Notes: generated by a model from the sequence alone, not told the origin. A DNA stretch of 64,000 nt from Bradyrhizobium sp. AZCC 1610 (GCF_036924515.1 NZ_JAZHRR010000001.1:1521001-1585000); one strand, 5' to 3'; positions 27,140-36,197 are shown, counted from the stretch's first letter. Numbers and translations are program-made.

Positions 27140-27724
27140 ATGAGCGCGATCATTCGCAAGATCGTCACGGTGGTCGAGGAAACTCATCTCGAGATGGGGC
27201 AAAAAGTTGCGCCGCCGACGCGGCGCGCAGCGGCGATCGCCGTGATTGAGAATCCCTTTGCAGGCCGGTACGTCGAGGACCTTTCGCCTTTGATCGAAAT
27301 CGGCGAGGAACTCGGCGATCTGCTTTCGAAGAAGGCAGTCGCGGCACTCGGGATCGACGGCGCCAAGGCGCACAGCTACGGCAAGGCGGCGGCGGTCGGT
27401 GAAAACGGCGAACTGGAACACGCGGCAGCGATCCTGCATCCGAAGATGGGCGCGCCGGTCCGCAAGGTCCTGGGCAAGGGCGCGGCGCTGATTCCGTCGT
27501 CTAAGAAGCGCAGCGGCCCGGGGACGACGCTGGATATCCCGCTCGGCCACAAGGACGCGGCATTCGTACGCAGCCATTTCGACGGGATGGAAGTGCAGAT
27601 CAACGATGCGCCGCGCGCCAATGAGATCATGGTCGCGGTGGCGGTCACCGACAGCGGCAGGCCATTGCCGCGCGTCGGGGGATTGACGGTTTCGGAAGTC
27701 AAAGGCGAAGACGGTTTGCGATAG
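27140..27724 (+). CDS. DUF1185 / 'amino acid synthesis' family protein
   Basis: 194 residues matching the AA_synth (PF06684, DUF1185) family: RKIVTVVEETHLEMG at the start, AVIENPFAGRYVEDLSPLIEIGEELG, and the C-terminal GGLTVSEVKGEDGLR. The biochemical role of the family is unknown despite its name. It starts 18 bases after the UPF0280 stop and 23 bases before the binding protein, clearly inside the operon. It may act on the pathway intermediates, for example on the unstable 2-formylglutarate branch, but nothing in the sequence proves it. Confidence 0.8.
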   Translation: MSAIIRKIVTVVEETHLEMGQKVAPPTRRAAAIAVIENPFAGRYVEDLSPLIEIGEELGDLLSKKAVAALGIDGAKAHSYGKAAAVGENGELEHAAAILHPKMGAPVRKVLGKGAALIPSSKKRSGPGTTLDIPLGHKDAAFVRSHFDGMEVQINDAPRANEIMVAVAVTDSGRPLPRVGGLTVSEVKGEDGLR

Positions 27725-27747
27725 TTGCTTCAACATTGGAGGTAGGG

Positions 27748-28950
27748 ATGCGACGGAGACATTTGCTGGGAGCTGGATTGGCGATCGCTGTTGCGGGCAT
27801 GACGAATACCGCCATGGCGCAAAGCGAGATCAAGATCGGCGAGATCAACAGCTATTCGCTGTTGCCCGCCTTCACAGAGCCCTATCGCAAGGGCTGGCAG
27901 CTTGCGGTGGAGGAAGTCAACGCCGCGGGCGGCATCAACGGCAAGAAACTCGTCGTCATCTCCAAGGACGACGGCGGCAAACCGGCGGACGCGCAGACCG
28001 CGGCCAACGAACTGGTGTCGAGCGAGAACGTGGCGATGCTGACCGGTACGTTCCTGTCCAACATCGGTCTGGCCGTCAGCGATTTCGCCAACCAGAAGAA
28101 AGTCTTCTTCCTGGCGGCAGAGCCACTGACCGACGCCATCACCTGGTCGAAGGGCAATCGCTACACCTTCCGCCTGCGTCCCTCCAACTACATGCAGGCG
28201 GCGATGCTGGTGGAGGAAGCCGCGAAGCTTCCGGCCAAGCGCTGGGCGACGATTGCGCCGAACTATGAATACGGCCAGTCGGCGGTCGCGGTGTTCAAGA
28301 AGCTGATGTCGGCTAAGCGTCCCGACATTCAGTGGGTCGACGAACAATGGCCGCCGCAGGGCAAGATCGACGCGGGTCCGGTGGTGCAGGCGGTTGCCGC
28401 GGCCAATCCCGAAGCGATCCTCAACGTCACCTTCGGAGCCGATCTCGTCAAGCTCGTGCGCGAAGGCAACACCCGCGGCCTGTTCAAGAACCGCGCGGTG
28501 GTCTCCTTCCTCACCGGCGAGCCGGAATATCTCGATCCGCTGAAGGACGAGACGCCGGAGGGCTGGATCGTCACGGGTTACCCCTGGTACGACATCAAGA
28601 CGCCGGACCATGACAAGTTCCTCAAAGCCTATCAGGCCAAGTACAACGACTATCCGCGCCTCGGCTCGATCGTCGGCTACCAGACCATCAAGGCCGCTGC
28701 GGCGATTCTTGCCAAAGCCAACTCGACGGATCCGGAGAAGCTGATCGCAGCGACCGAAGGCCTGTCGATGCCGTCGCCGTTCGGCGAGATCACGTTCCGC
28801 AAGATCGATCATCAGTCGACGCTCGGAGCCTATGTCGGCAAGACCGCGCTGAAGGACGGCAAGGGCGTGATGGTGAACTCGGTCTATCGCAAGGGCGCGG
28901 ACTATCTCCCGAGCGATGCGGAAGTCGAAAAGCTTCGTCCGAAGGACTGA
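27748..28950 (+). CDS. ABC substrate-binding protein, branched-chain amino acid (LivK) type
   Basis: 400 residues: a Tat-like/Sec signal (MRRRHLLGAGLAIAVAGMTNTAMAQ), then a type 1 periplasmic binding fold (IKIGEINSYSLLPAFTEPYRKGWQLAVEEVNAAGG at 27826-27935). Start at 27748 has a strong GGAGGTAGGG. The LivK fold is widely reused for aromatic acids and amides. Its place between nicotinate genes and matching membrane genes suggests uptake of nicotinate or a related pyridine. Confidence 0.9.
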   Translation: MRRRHLLGAGLAIAVAGMTNTAMAQSEIKIGEINSYSLLPAFTEPYRKGWQLAVEEVNAAGGINGKKLVVISKDDGGKPADAQTAANELVSSENVAMLTGTFLSNIGLAVSDFANQKKVFFLAAEPLTDAITWSKGNRYTFRLRPSNYMQAAMLVEEAAKLPAKRWATIAPNYEYGQSAVAVFKKLMSAKRPDIQWVDEQWPPQGKIDAGPVVQAVAAANPEAILNVTFGADLVKLVREGNTRGLFKNRAVVSFLTGEPEYLDPLKDETPEGWIVTGYPWYDIKTPDHDKFLKAYQAKYNDYPRLGSIVGYQTIKAAAAILAKANSTDPEKLIAATEGLSMPSPFGEITFRKIDHQSTLGAYVGKTALKDGKGVMVNSVYRKGADYLPSDAEVEKLRPKD

Positions 28951-28960
28951 TGCTTTCGCT

Positions 28961-29099
28961 TCTCCCTCCCCCCGTTCTTATGGGGAGAGGGTGGGGGTGA
29001 GGGGCTCTCTCGACGAGTCGTGCTCGCGGAGAGAGCCCCTCACCCGAAATTCAAGCTGAAGCTCGAATTTCGGCCTCTCCCCGCAAAGGCGGGGAGAGG
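28961..29099. repeat. Palindromic intergenic repeat inside the transporter operon
   Basis: CTCCCTCCCCCCG...GGGGAGAGGGTGGGGGTGAGGGG is followed by GAGAGAGCCCCTCACCCGAAATTC and AATTTCGGCCTCTCCCCGC, several nested inverted repeats of a common rhizobial type. It lies between the binding protein and permease genes. Such hairpins often lower or stabilise expression of flanking genes, for instance to give more binding protein than permease. Confidence 0.65.
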
Positions 29100-29155
29100 C
29101 AAAGCAAGCCCAGCGCCGACCCAACGCGGCGCGACAATTCCAACCCGGACCGCTC

Positions 29156-31042
29156 ATGGCCTTTTACTTCGTTCAGTTCCTGACCGGTCTCGCCAGCGCG
29201 GCGTCGCTGTTTCTGGTCGCGTCGGGGCTGTCGATCATTTTCGGCGTGACGCGGATCGTGAATTTTGCCCATGGCGCGTTCTACATGCTCGGCGCCTATG
29301 TCGCGTTCACGCTGACCGAACGTTTCTCCGGCGCGCTCGGCTTCTGGGGCGGCATCGTCGTTGCGGCGTTGATCGTCGCCGTCGTCGGCGTGCTGGTCGA
29401 GATGGTGCTGCTGCGGCGGATCTACCATGCACCGGAATTGTTCCAGTTGCTCGCAACTTTCGGCCTGACCTTGATGGTCCAGGATATCGTGGTGCTGATC
29501 TGGGGTCCGGATGATCTGCTCGGCCGCCGCGCGCCCGGCTTCAGAGGCGCGGTCGATTTCTTCGGCCAGAACATCCCGAGCTACGATTTGTTCCTGATCG
29601 CGCTCAGTCCGGTCGTGCTCGGCGGGCTCTGGCTGCTGTTCCAGCGCACGCGCTGGGGCGTGCTGGTGCGCGCGGCGACGCAGGACCGCGACATGGTGGC
29701 GGCGCTGGGCGTCAATCAGAAATGGCTGTTCACCAGCGTGTTCGCACTCGGGGTCTTTCTCGCAGCCCTCGGCGGCGCGCTGCAGATCCCGCGCGATGCC
29801 GTGCATCATGCGCTCGACCTTCGTATCATCGTCGAAGTGTTCGTGGTCGTGGTGATCGGCGGGCTCGGCAGCATCATCGGTGCTTTCGTTGCCGCCGTGC
29901 TGGTTTCCGAACTCAACGCCTTCGGCATTCTCATCTTCCCGAAGATCTCCATCATCCTGGTGTTCCTGGTGATGGCGGTCGTGCTGATCGTGCGGCCATG
30001 GGGCCTGTTCGGCAAACCGGAAGCGGCCGCGCGCCGCACGCCGGGCCTGACCGTCACGCCGTGGCGGCGGCTGACATCAGGCGAACGGCTGATGTCGCTC
30101 GGCGCACTGGTCCTTGCGGCCATGCTGCCGCTGTTCGCCGGCAACTATGCGCTCACGGTTGGGTCGGAGATCGCAATCTACGTGATCTTCGCCGCCAGCC
30201 TGCATTTCCTGATGTCGGTCGGCGGGCTAGCCTCGTTCGGCCACGCCGCCTATTTCGGTCTTGGCGCTTATGGCGTCGCGTTCCTCGCCAAAGCGGCGGG
30301 ATTTCCGATGATCGTCTCGCTGCTGCTGGGGCCAATACTGGGCCTGCTTGGTGCTGCGGTATTCGGCTTCTTCGCCGTGCAACTCTCCGGCGTCTATTTC
30401 GCGATGCTGACGTTGGCCTTTGCGCAGATCGTCTGGTCGATCGCCTTCCAGTGGGTCGAGGTGACCGGCGGCGACAACGGCATTCTCGGCGTCTGGCCGG
30501 AGAAGTGGGCCGCGGGCCCATCTGCGTTCTACTGGCTGTCGCTCGGCATCGCCGCGCTCGTGGTCACCGTGCTGCGCGTGATCGTGTTCTCGCCATTTGG
30601 CTTCGCGTTGCGCGCGACGCGGGACTCGCCGCTGCGCAGCGAAGCGATCGGCATCGACGGCAAACGCGTGCAATGGACGGCCTTCGTCATATCAGGCACG
30701 GTCGCAGGGATTGGCGGCGCGCTGTTCGCCTATCTGAAAGGAAGCGTCTTCCCCGACAGCCTCGGCATCTCGCTGTCGGTGGATGCGCTGGTCATGGTGC
30801 TGCTCGGCGGCGTCGAGACGGTTTCCGGTGCTGTTATCGGCGCCATCGTCTTCAAGGCGGCCAGCATCTGGCTGGTCAGCCAGACCGATCTTTCCAAGCT
30901 GGTGCTGGGCGGCTTCATCGTGCTGATGGTGGTGGCTTTCCCCAAGGGCATCGTCGGCACGCTGGAGACGATCAGGAATCGCTGGCGATCCCCTGAGAAA
31001 AAATCCGCGCTTGCCACCTCCCGGATCGAGACCGCCGAATGA
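29156..31042 (+). CDS. ABC permease, LivH-LivM fusion
   Basis: 628 residues with two permease domains in one chain. Residues about 1-290 resemble LivH (SGLSIIFGVTRIVNFAHGAFYMLGAY; GGLGSIIGAFVAAVL). Residues about 315-610 resemble LivM (GGLASFGHAAYFGLGAYGVAFLAKA; GIDGKRVQWTAFVISG). The two halves are usually separate proteins. It would form the whole transmembrane pore. ATG 29156; its stop overlaps the next ATPase start (ATGA). Confidence 0.92.
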   Translation: MAFYFVQFLTGLASAASLFLVASGLSIIFGVTRIVNFAHGAFYMLGAYVAFTLTERFSGALGFWGGIVVAALIVAVVGVLVEMVLLRRIYHAPELFQLLATFGLTLMVQDIVVLIWGPDDLLGRRAPGFRGAVDFFGQNIPSYDLFLIALSPVVLGGLWLLFQRTRWGVLVRAATQDRDMVAALGVNQKWLFTSVFALGVFLAALGGALQIPRDAVHHALDLRIIVEVFVVVVIGGLGSIIGAFVAAVLVSELNAFGILIFPKISIILVFLVMAVVLIVRPWGLFGKPEAAARRTPGLTVTPWRRLTSGERLMSLGALVLAAMLPLFAGNYALTVGSEIAIYVIFAASLHFLMSVGGLASFGHAAYFGLGAYGVAFLAKAAGFPMIVSLLLGPILGLLGAAVFGFFAVQLSGVYFAMLTLAFAQIVWSIAFQWVEVTGGDNGILGVWPEKWAAGPSAFYWLSLGIAALVVTVLRVIVFSPFGFALRATRDSPLRSEAIGIDGKRVQWTAFVISGTVAGIGGALFAYLKGSVFPDSLGISLSVDALVMVLLGGVETVSGAVIGAIVFKAASIWLVSQTDLSKLVLGGFIVLMVVAFPKGIVGTLETIRNRWRSPEKKSALATSRIETAE

Positions 31043-31830
31043 GCATGGTCCCCACATTGCTGTCGGTTGAGGCCTTAAGCAAATCCTATGGCGGCGTCCA
31101 TGCCGTGCGCAGCGTGTCGTTCGAACTGCGCGCGGGCGAAATCCTGGCGCTGATCGGGCCCAACGGCGCCGGGAAAAGCACCTGTTTCGACATGCTCAAC
31201 GGCCAGAACATTCCGGACAGTGGCCGGATCACTCTGCTCGGCGAGGATACGGTCGGCCGGAAGCCGCGCGCGATCTGGCGGCTCGGCGTCGGCCGCACGT
31301 TCCAGATCACCGCGACGTTCCCGACCATGACCGTGCGCGAGAACGTGCAGGTCGCGCTGGTGTCGTATGGCAGGCAGTTGTTCAATCTCTGGGGCTCAAC
31401 CGCAAGTTACGCGCGCGACGAAGCCGGCCGGCTGCTCGATCTCGTCGGCATGGGCGCCTATGCCGGGCGTCCGTGCGGCGAACTCGCCTATGGCGACCTC
31501 AAGCGGCTGGAGCTTGCGATCGCGCTCGCCAACCAGCCCAAGCTATTACTGATGGACGAGCCGACTGCCGGCATGGCGCCGCGCGAGCGGATCGAACTGA
31601 TGCGGTTGACCGCGCGCATCGCCCGCGAGCAATCGATCGGCGTGCTCTTCACCGAGCACGACATGGATGTGGTGTTCGAACATGCCGACCGCATCCTGGT
31701 GCTCAACCGCGGCAGCCTGATCGCCGAAGGCTCGCCGGAGGAAGTTCGCGGCAATCCGCAGGTGCGCGCCATCTATCTCGGCGAGGGTCTGGTCTACGAC
31801 GCACGTCACCGCGAGGGAGCCGGCGCATGA
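31039..31830 (+). CDS. ABC ATPase, LivG type
   Basis: 263 residues. Walker A GPNGAGKST (about 38-46), the LivG-typical VGRTFQITATFPTMTVRENVQVAL, a divergent signature LAYGDLKRLELA in place of LSGGQ (normal for LivG), and Walker B LLLMDEPTAGMAP. The C-terminal YLGEGLVYD is also LivG-like. Four-base overlaps with both neighbours show a tightly coupled operon. Confidence 0.92.
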   Translation: MSMVPTLLSVEALSKSYGGVHAVRSVSFELRAGEILALIGPNGAGKSTCFDMLNGQNIPDSGRITLLGEDTVGRKPRAIWRLGVGRTFQITATFPTMTVRENVQVALVSYGRQLFNLWGSTASYARDEAGRLLDLVGMGAYAGRPCGELAYGDLKRLELAIALANQPKLLLMDEPTAGMAPRERIELMRLTARIAREQSIGVLFTEHDMDVVFEHADRILVLNRGSLIAEGSPEEVRGNPQVRAIYLGEGLVYDARHREGAGA

Positions 31831-32531
31831 AGCTGCAGGTCGCCGATCTCAACAGCTTTTACGGCCCGGCGCATATCCTGTTCGATATCGCGCTCGAAGT
31901 CGGCGAAGGCGAGGTGGTGGCGCTGCTCGGGCGTAACGGCGCCGGCAAGTCCACCACCTTCCGCTCCATCGTCGGTCTCGTCGAGAACCGCTCGGGACGG
32001 ATTGTCTTCGAGGGCAGGGACGTCTCGCGTGAGCCAACGCATGCGATCGTGCGTGGTGGGCTCGGCTACGTGCCGGAAGAGCGGCGCATCTTCACGGATC
32101 TGACGGTCGACGAAAATCTCGAAGTAGGGCGCCAGCCGAAGCGGTCGAACGCGCCGCAGTGGACGCGCGAGAAACTGTTCACGCTGTTTCCCAATCTCGG
32201 CGAAATGCGCAACCGTCCAGGCGGGCGGATGAGCGGCGGCGAGCAGCAAATGCTGACGATCGCGCGGACCCTGATGGGCAATCCGTCGCTGGTGCTGCTC
32301 GACGAGCCGTCGGAAGGGCTATCGCCGAAGATTGTCGAACAGATGGTCGAAGCCATCCTCGCGATGAAGCGAGAAGGCGTCAGCATCGTGGTCTCGGAGC
32401 AGAACCTGCATTTCGCGCGGCTGATCTCCGACCGCGCCTACATCATCGAGCGTGGCAAGATCTGCTTCGGCGGCACGATGGCGGAACTCGACGCGCGGCC
32501 GGACATCCGGGACGCGCATCTGTCGCTGTAG
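31827..32531 (+). CDS. ABC ATPase, LivF type
   Basis: 234 residues: LNSFYGPAHILFDIALEVGEGEVVALLGRNGAGKST (Walker A at about 36-44), GYVPEERRIFTDLTVDENL, MSGGEQQMLTIARTLM (signature), and LVLLDEPSEGLSP. The start ATG overlaps the LivG-type stop. With the LivG-type subunit it powers the LivHM-type pore. Confidence 0.92.
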   Translation: MKLQVADLNSFYGPAHILFDIALEVGEGEVVALLGRNGAGKSTTFRSIVGLVENRSGRIVFEGRDVSREPTHAIVRGGLGYVPEERRIFTDLTVDENLEVGRQPKRSNAPQWTREKLFTLFPNLGEMRNRPGGRMSGGEQQMLTIARTLMGNPSLVLLDEPSEGLSPKIVEQMVEAILAMKREGVSIVVSEQNLHFARLISDRAYIIERGKICFGGTMAELDARPDIRDAHLSL

Positions 32532-32557
32532 CCGGTGGCAAGGGAAGGGGCGGGAAA

Positions 32558-33013
32558 ATGGGAAGGAGCGTTTCGCCGAAACGAGCGGTCAAGCCCGCAC
32601 GGCCGTCCTACATCCTCGATGAGCAGATCGGTTTCATCCTGCGTCAGGTCTGGCAGCGCCACGCCACGATCTTCGCCCGCGAGATCGGTATCAATTTGAC
32701 GCCGACGCAGTGGGCGGCGCTTGCAAAACTGACCGAGACCGGGCCGTGCTCGCAGAACCTGCTGGGACGGCTGACGGCGATGGACGTCGCGACCATCAAG
32801 GGCGTGATCGACCGCCTCACCGCGCGCGGGCTGACCGAGACCAGCCCGGACCCCGAGGACGGCCGCCGACTGCTCGTGAGCCTCACGCGCGCCGGCCAGC
32901 AACTGGCCGAGAAAGCCGCGCCGAACGCGCTCGCGATCAGCCGCGAGACGCTGGCGCCGCTGGATGCCAAGGAGCGCGAAACACTGATCGCGCTACTCGA
33001 CAAGTTGCGTTGA
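32558..33013 (+). CDS. MarR-family regulator (candidate nicotinate-pathway repressor)
   Basis: 151 residues with a winged helix: LTPTQWAALAKLTETGPCSQNLLGRLTAMDVATIKGVIDRL spans helix 2 to the recognition helix (positions about 32695-32820), and SPDPEDGRRLLVSLTRAG is the wing. MarR dimers bind short palindromes and release DNA when an aromatic acid binds. In Pseudomonas putida the MarR-type NicR answers to 6-hydroxynicotinate, and this protein has the same general layout. As last gene of the operon it is the best candidate to bind the three palindrome loci. Start ATG 32558 follows GGGAAGGGG. Confidence 0.87.
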   Translation: MGRSVSPKRAVKPARPSYILDEQIGFILRQVWQRHATIFAREIGINLTPTQWAALAKLTETGPCSQNLLGRLTAMDVATIKGVIDRLTARGLTETSPDPEDGRRLLVSLTRAGQQLAEKAAPNALAISRETLAPLDAKERETLIALLDKLR

Positions 33014-33033
33014 ACGGCCGGCCGGCTTTCGCG

Positions 33034-33699
33034 TCAGCTCAGGTTGAGCACCAGCGCGATCGCGCCCACCAGAATGAGGCTGACGGCCCAGGTCGTATCC
33101 AGGTTGAACCAGCTTTGCGATATGAATTTGAGGCCGAGATAGCGGTAGGCGAGCCACGCGCAGCATCCGCCGGCGGCAACCATCGCGGCGGCGTGGACAG
33201 TGGCGACCAGCACGGCCATGCCGAGATTGGCGTTGATGAGCGTGCCGGCGGCCTGGTGACCCTGGTCAAGTTCGGCTTCCCGGCAGAGCCCGAGATAGAT
33301 CGGCACCAGCATCAGCGCGGCGCCATGCGCGAGCGCCACGGCGAACGACCAAAGCCCTAGTTGCGCCGGCGATATCCGGGCCAGCACTCTCGGGTGTCGC
33401 CGGTTGGCAAGCCGGTAAAGACCGAAGGCGATGACAAGGAGGCTTGCGCCGATCTGTATCGTGCGTTGCCATTCGACCACGGCAACCAATAGCGCGAAGG
33501 GAAGGATCACGAGGAGCATCGCGAGCAGATGGCCGGCCGTAAGCGGCCCAAGCGCGGCCGCTAGGGCGCGGGGGCTCTTCTCCATCAATCCAGCCGAAAC
33601 GGCGAGCGGCCACCCCATGCCCGGGTTGACACCGTGATAGAGGCCGCTCGCGATGACAGCCAGCCAAAGCCAGGCAGGTGTCCAGTCGGCTCCGCTCAA
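33034..33699 (-). CDS. Multi-pass membrane protein of unknown function
   Basis: About 221 residues with six likely membrane segments (LWLAVIASGLYHGV, LGPLTAGHLLAMLLVILPFALLVAV, GASLLVIAFGLYRLA, LGLWSFAVALAHGAALMLVPIYL, and two more). The phrase GLYHGVNPGMGWPLAVSAGL near the N-terminus is distinctive, and I associate it with unnamed rhizobial membrane proteins. No ATG gives a good start. TTG at 33699, two bases past the SBP56 stop, fits coupling. Histidines in membrane segments (YHGVNP, GHLL, AHGA) could bind metal, which is inference. Confidence 0.65.
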   Translation of the reverse strand: MSGADWTPAWLWLAVIASGLYHGVNPGMGWPLAVSAGLMEKSPRALAAALGPLTAGHLLAMLLVILPFALLVAVVEWQRTIQIGASLLVIAFGLYRLANRRHPRVLARISPAQLGLWSFAVALAHGAALMLVPIYLGLCREAELDQGHQAAGTLINANLGMAVLVATVHAAAMVAAGGCCAWLAYRYLGLKFISQSWFNLDTTWAVSLILVGAIALVLNLS

Positions 33700-33701
33700 A
33701 T

Positions 33702-35102
33702 TCAGACCGACGGATAGCAGAACGAATCCGTCGAACAGTCGCCGCCGTCGAGCCGGACTTGGTGCGCGCGGTATCCGTCGGGGAAATTGACCCAGTAGTC
33801 TCGTGCCAGCTCGAGGCCACCGTCCGGCTTCGTATTGGCCATCACCATGGCGCCGGGGACACCATCGGGATAGAACTGGTCGTCCCAGGTCGAATACAGC
33901 GAATTGGTCCAGTACACCCGCTTGCCGTCGCGGCTGATCTCGACCATCTGCGGACCGCCGCCAAAGGCCTTGCCGTTCGGGTGCGGCGTGCGCCGTGTGA
34001 TGCCGCCGATGCGTACCGAGCCGGCAAGCTTCGGCCTTCGCGGCTCGCTGACATTGTATTGACGCAGCTCGCCGGTGCCCCAGCAGGCAACGTAGAGGAA
34101 TTTGTCGTCCATCGACAGGTCGATGTCCGTCACCAGCGGCGGCACTGCGCCAAAGCCCTGCAGCAGCGGCGGCAATTGCTCCTTCGGCGCCGCCTCCGGT
34201 GGGATCGTCGCCGTCTTCTCGACGTGAAACTTGCCGCCCTCGCGCCACCAGGTCCAGATCGAGCCTTCGAGGTTTGTGGTGTCGACCACGGTGCCCAGAA
34301 AGCCGTACTCGCGAACCGGATCATGCGCGGGACGCACTTCCAGCCCCATCTGATGATTGGCCCCGAGATCGATCGTCTGCACGTTTCGCCGGGCCCGCAG
34401 ATCCCAGAAGTGAATATGGTGACCGTACTTGTTCGAGAGCAGATCCTCCGGCACGATTCCGTTCTCGAACTGCGGCGGCAACCCCCACTCGCTCGTCACC
34501 ATGTAATCGCGTGGCAGGTTCCACCAGAAATCATAGTGCATTGTCTGGGGGCCGCGATCGATCTCCCACCGTCCGAGCACCTCGAAGGTCTCGCAGTCCA
34601 TGATAAAGACGCCGGGCGGTCCGTCGGTACCGTTCTTGCCGCCGCCGCCGAGCGTAGAGACGTAAATGCCTTCCGGCCCGCAATGAACGGTGTGCGGCCG
34701 CGAGTATCCGGTCTTCCTGAAGATTTCTTCGGGTTCGATGATCTTGTGTATGGCGGCCTTGGTGGGGTCCGGCTTGGTATCGACGATGTAGATGCGGGAT
34801 GACCGCATGCCGGGGATGATGAGATAGCGGCGTTCGAGGAAGGCGTGTCCGGTCAGCGGCGATAGCGCGGACGAGCAGGCATTCCAGCCAAAATGGTGAA
34901 ACTCATCGCCCTTGTTCGGCATCGTCACGGTGTGAACGACCTGACTGTAGGTCTGGGAGTCCGGCTTGACGTCGATGACAGCCAGTGCGTCCGGCTTTGA
35001 AGAGTCCGGGCTGAGCAGCACGGTGTAGGCGAAGCTCTCCGGCGGAGCTTCCATGGCAAGCTTTGGCGAAGCGTGAAACGTGGGGTCGGGCCGAATGTTC
35101 AT
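33702..35102 (-). CDS. Selenium-binding protein SBP56 family (methanethiol-oxidase-like)
   Basis: 466 residues matching SBP56: FHHFGWNACSSAL near residue 75, LIIPGMRSSRIYIVDT, KTGYSRPHTVHCGPEGIYVSTLGG (positions about 34655-34725), HHIHFWDL, DIDLSMDDKFLYVACWGTGELRQYNV, and a C-terminal GDCSTDSFCYPS. The His-rich motifs match the copper-binding residues of methanethiol oxidase (methanethiol to H2S, H2O2 and formaldehyde). No signal peptide is seen. Start ATG 35102 has GGGAGG upstream. Transcribed toward the membrane protein with which it is coupled. Confidence 0.88.
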   Translation of the reverse strand: MNIRPDPTFHASPKLAMEAPPESFAYTVLLSPDSSKPDALAVIDVKPDSQTYSQVVHTVTMPNKGDEFHHFGWNACSSALSPLTGHAFLERRYLIIPGMRSSRIYIVDTKPDPTKAAIHKIIEPEEIFRKTGYSRPHTVHCGPEGIYVSTLGGGGKNGTDGPPGVFIMDCETFEVLGRWEIDRGPQTMHYDFWWNLPRDYMVTSEWGLPPQFENGIVPEDLLSNKYGHHIHFWDLRARRNVQTIDLGANHQMGLEVRPAHDPVREYGFLGTVVDTTNLEGSIWTWWREGGKFHVEKTATIPPEAAPKEQLPPLLQGFGAVPPLVTDIDLSMDDKFLYVACWGTGELRQYNVSEPRRPKLAGSVRIGGITRRTPHPNGKAFGGGPQMVEISRDGKRVYWTNSLYSTWDDQFYPDGVPGAMVMANTKPDGGLELARDYWVNFPDGYRAHQVRLDGGDCSTDSFCYPSV

Positions 35103-35507
35103 CGTACTGCCTCCCTGTTTGCCTCGATGTACAGCAACACGGCTCAGCGGCATGCAGCAGCAAGAAATCACCCGGGCGCGTTGAGTTCCTCTTTGAGAGT
35201 GCCGCCAGCCGGGGTTTGCCCATCGACCATACACCGCAATGCGGCAGGCGAAAATAACGATGGTGCTACCGGTCCGCCGCGCGACGCAAAGGGTGCGGAA
35301 TCCTGCTGATCGCCAGTATGGCTGGCGGCGGCGAACGTGTCGGCGCAGCTTCGATCATCGCCGTTCCGCTTGCGACCATTTGCAGGACGACGCCCGCGTC
35401 GTCCGCGCTCCTTCCCGTGCAATCGATCGAGCGTTGCTTGATCTGCGGCGTCAGGTGGGCGCACCTCTAAAACCATTGTTACTGTTGACTTCATCTAAAA
35501 CTATTTG
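35103..35507. other. Intergenic region without recognised gene
   Basis: Between the divergent SBP56 and TetR genes. Open frames exist on both strands (for instance about 35168-35494 minus) but show no domain, no convincing ribosome-binding site and biased shadow-like composition. The right end is AT-rich (35460-35521) and contains the TetR promoter region. Confidence 0.5.
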
Positions 35508-35520
35508 ATAACACTGTTAT
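35508..35520. promoter_or_regulatory. Candidate TetR operator
   Basis: ATAACACTGTTAT is a perfect palindrome with a one-base centre, ending one base before the TetR start codon, within AT-rich DNA. Related half-sites (TTGTTACTGTTG) lie at 35477-35488. Autoregulation is inferred. Confidence 0.5.
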
Positions 35521-35521
35521 T

Positions 35522-36184
35522 ATGAACAAGCCCGCAACCGCTGCCAAGGACTGGTCGGACGTCGTGAAGGGGGCGAAGCGCGAGCTTCTCCTGCGCGCCG
35601 CCCGCGATGAATTCGCCGAACAGGGGCTGGAAGGCGCCACCATGCGCGGCATCGCGGTTCGCGCCGGCTGCACGACGGGCGCGATCTATCCGCTGTTCGA
35701 CAGCAAGGAGGCGATCTATGCCGAACTGCTGAAACAGTCGCTGGCGGCGCTCGATGCCTACGTTGCAGAGGCCGTGGCTGCTGCGCGGACTCCGGAAGCG
35801 CAGGTCGAGGCGGCCTGCGGCGCCTTCCTGAACTACTACCTCGATCACCGCTTCGAGATAAATCTGGGCCTCTATGCGTTCCGCGGCCTCAAGCGGCTGG
35901 GCGTCGGCAAACCATCGGATGAGGAACTCAACCAGGCGCTATGGAAGGTGCTGGAACGCATCGCCTTGCCGCTGACCGAGGTGCGCGGCCTCAAGCCTTC
36001 AGAGGTTCGGCCGTGGGTGGCGCTGCTGACCAGCCAGATGATCGGGGCTCTCGTGTTGCAGATCGCGGGCCGGCTGGATTTTCTGCAAACCAGCGCGCAG
36101 ACGCTGCTTCGCATGATGCTGGCGCAATGCCTTGCCTCGACGGTGTCGAAGAACGTGAAGGCCGCACGCAAATCAAAACAGTAA
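35522..36184 (+). CDS. TetR-family transcriptional regulator
   Basis: 220 residues. The N-terminal helix-turn-helix (KRELLLRAARDEFAEQGLEGATMRGIAVRAGCTTGAIYPLFDSKEAIYAELL, positions about 35575-35730) is followed by a helical ligand domain. It lies 13 bases upstream of two crotonase genes, so it likely controls them in response to an acyl-CoA or related ligand. There is no clear ribosome-binding site; the start is close to the palindrome, so the mRNA may have a very short leader. Confidence 0.9.
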   Translation: MNKPATAAKDWSDVVKGAKRELLLRAARDEFAEQGLEGATMRGIAVRAGCTTGAIYPLFDSKEAIYAELLKQSLAALDAYVAEAVAAARTPEAQVEAACGAFLNYYLDHRFEINLGLYAFRGLKRLGVGKPSDEELNQALWKVLERIALPLTEVRGLKPSEVRPWVALLTSQMIGALVLQIAGRLDFLQTSAQTLLRMMLAQCLASTVSKNVKAARKSKQ

Positions 36185-36197
36185 GGGAGTAAGCGAG

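Noticed and set aside
27560..27580. ATTCGTACGCAG as a further copy of the nicotinate operator
   Set aside because: It lacks the two-base centre and the right arm, and lies inside the DUF1185 coding sequence.
33700..34248. Upstream extension of the small membrane protein frame
   Set aside because: It overlaps the SBP56 gene in another frame and shows no hydrophobic or conserved pattern; the membrane protein proper begins near 33699.
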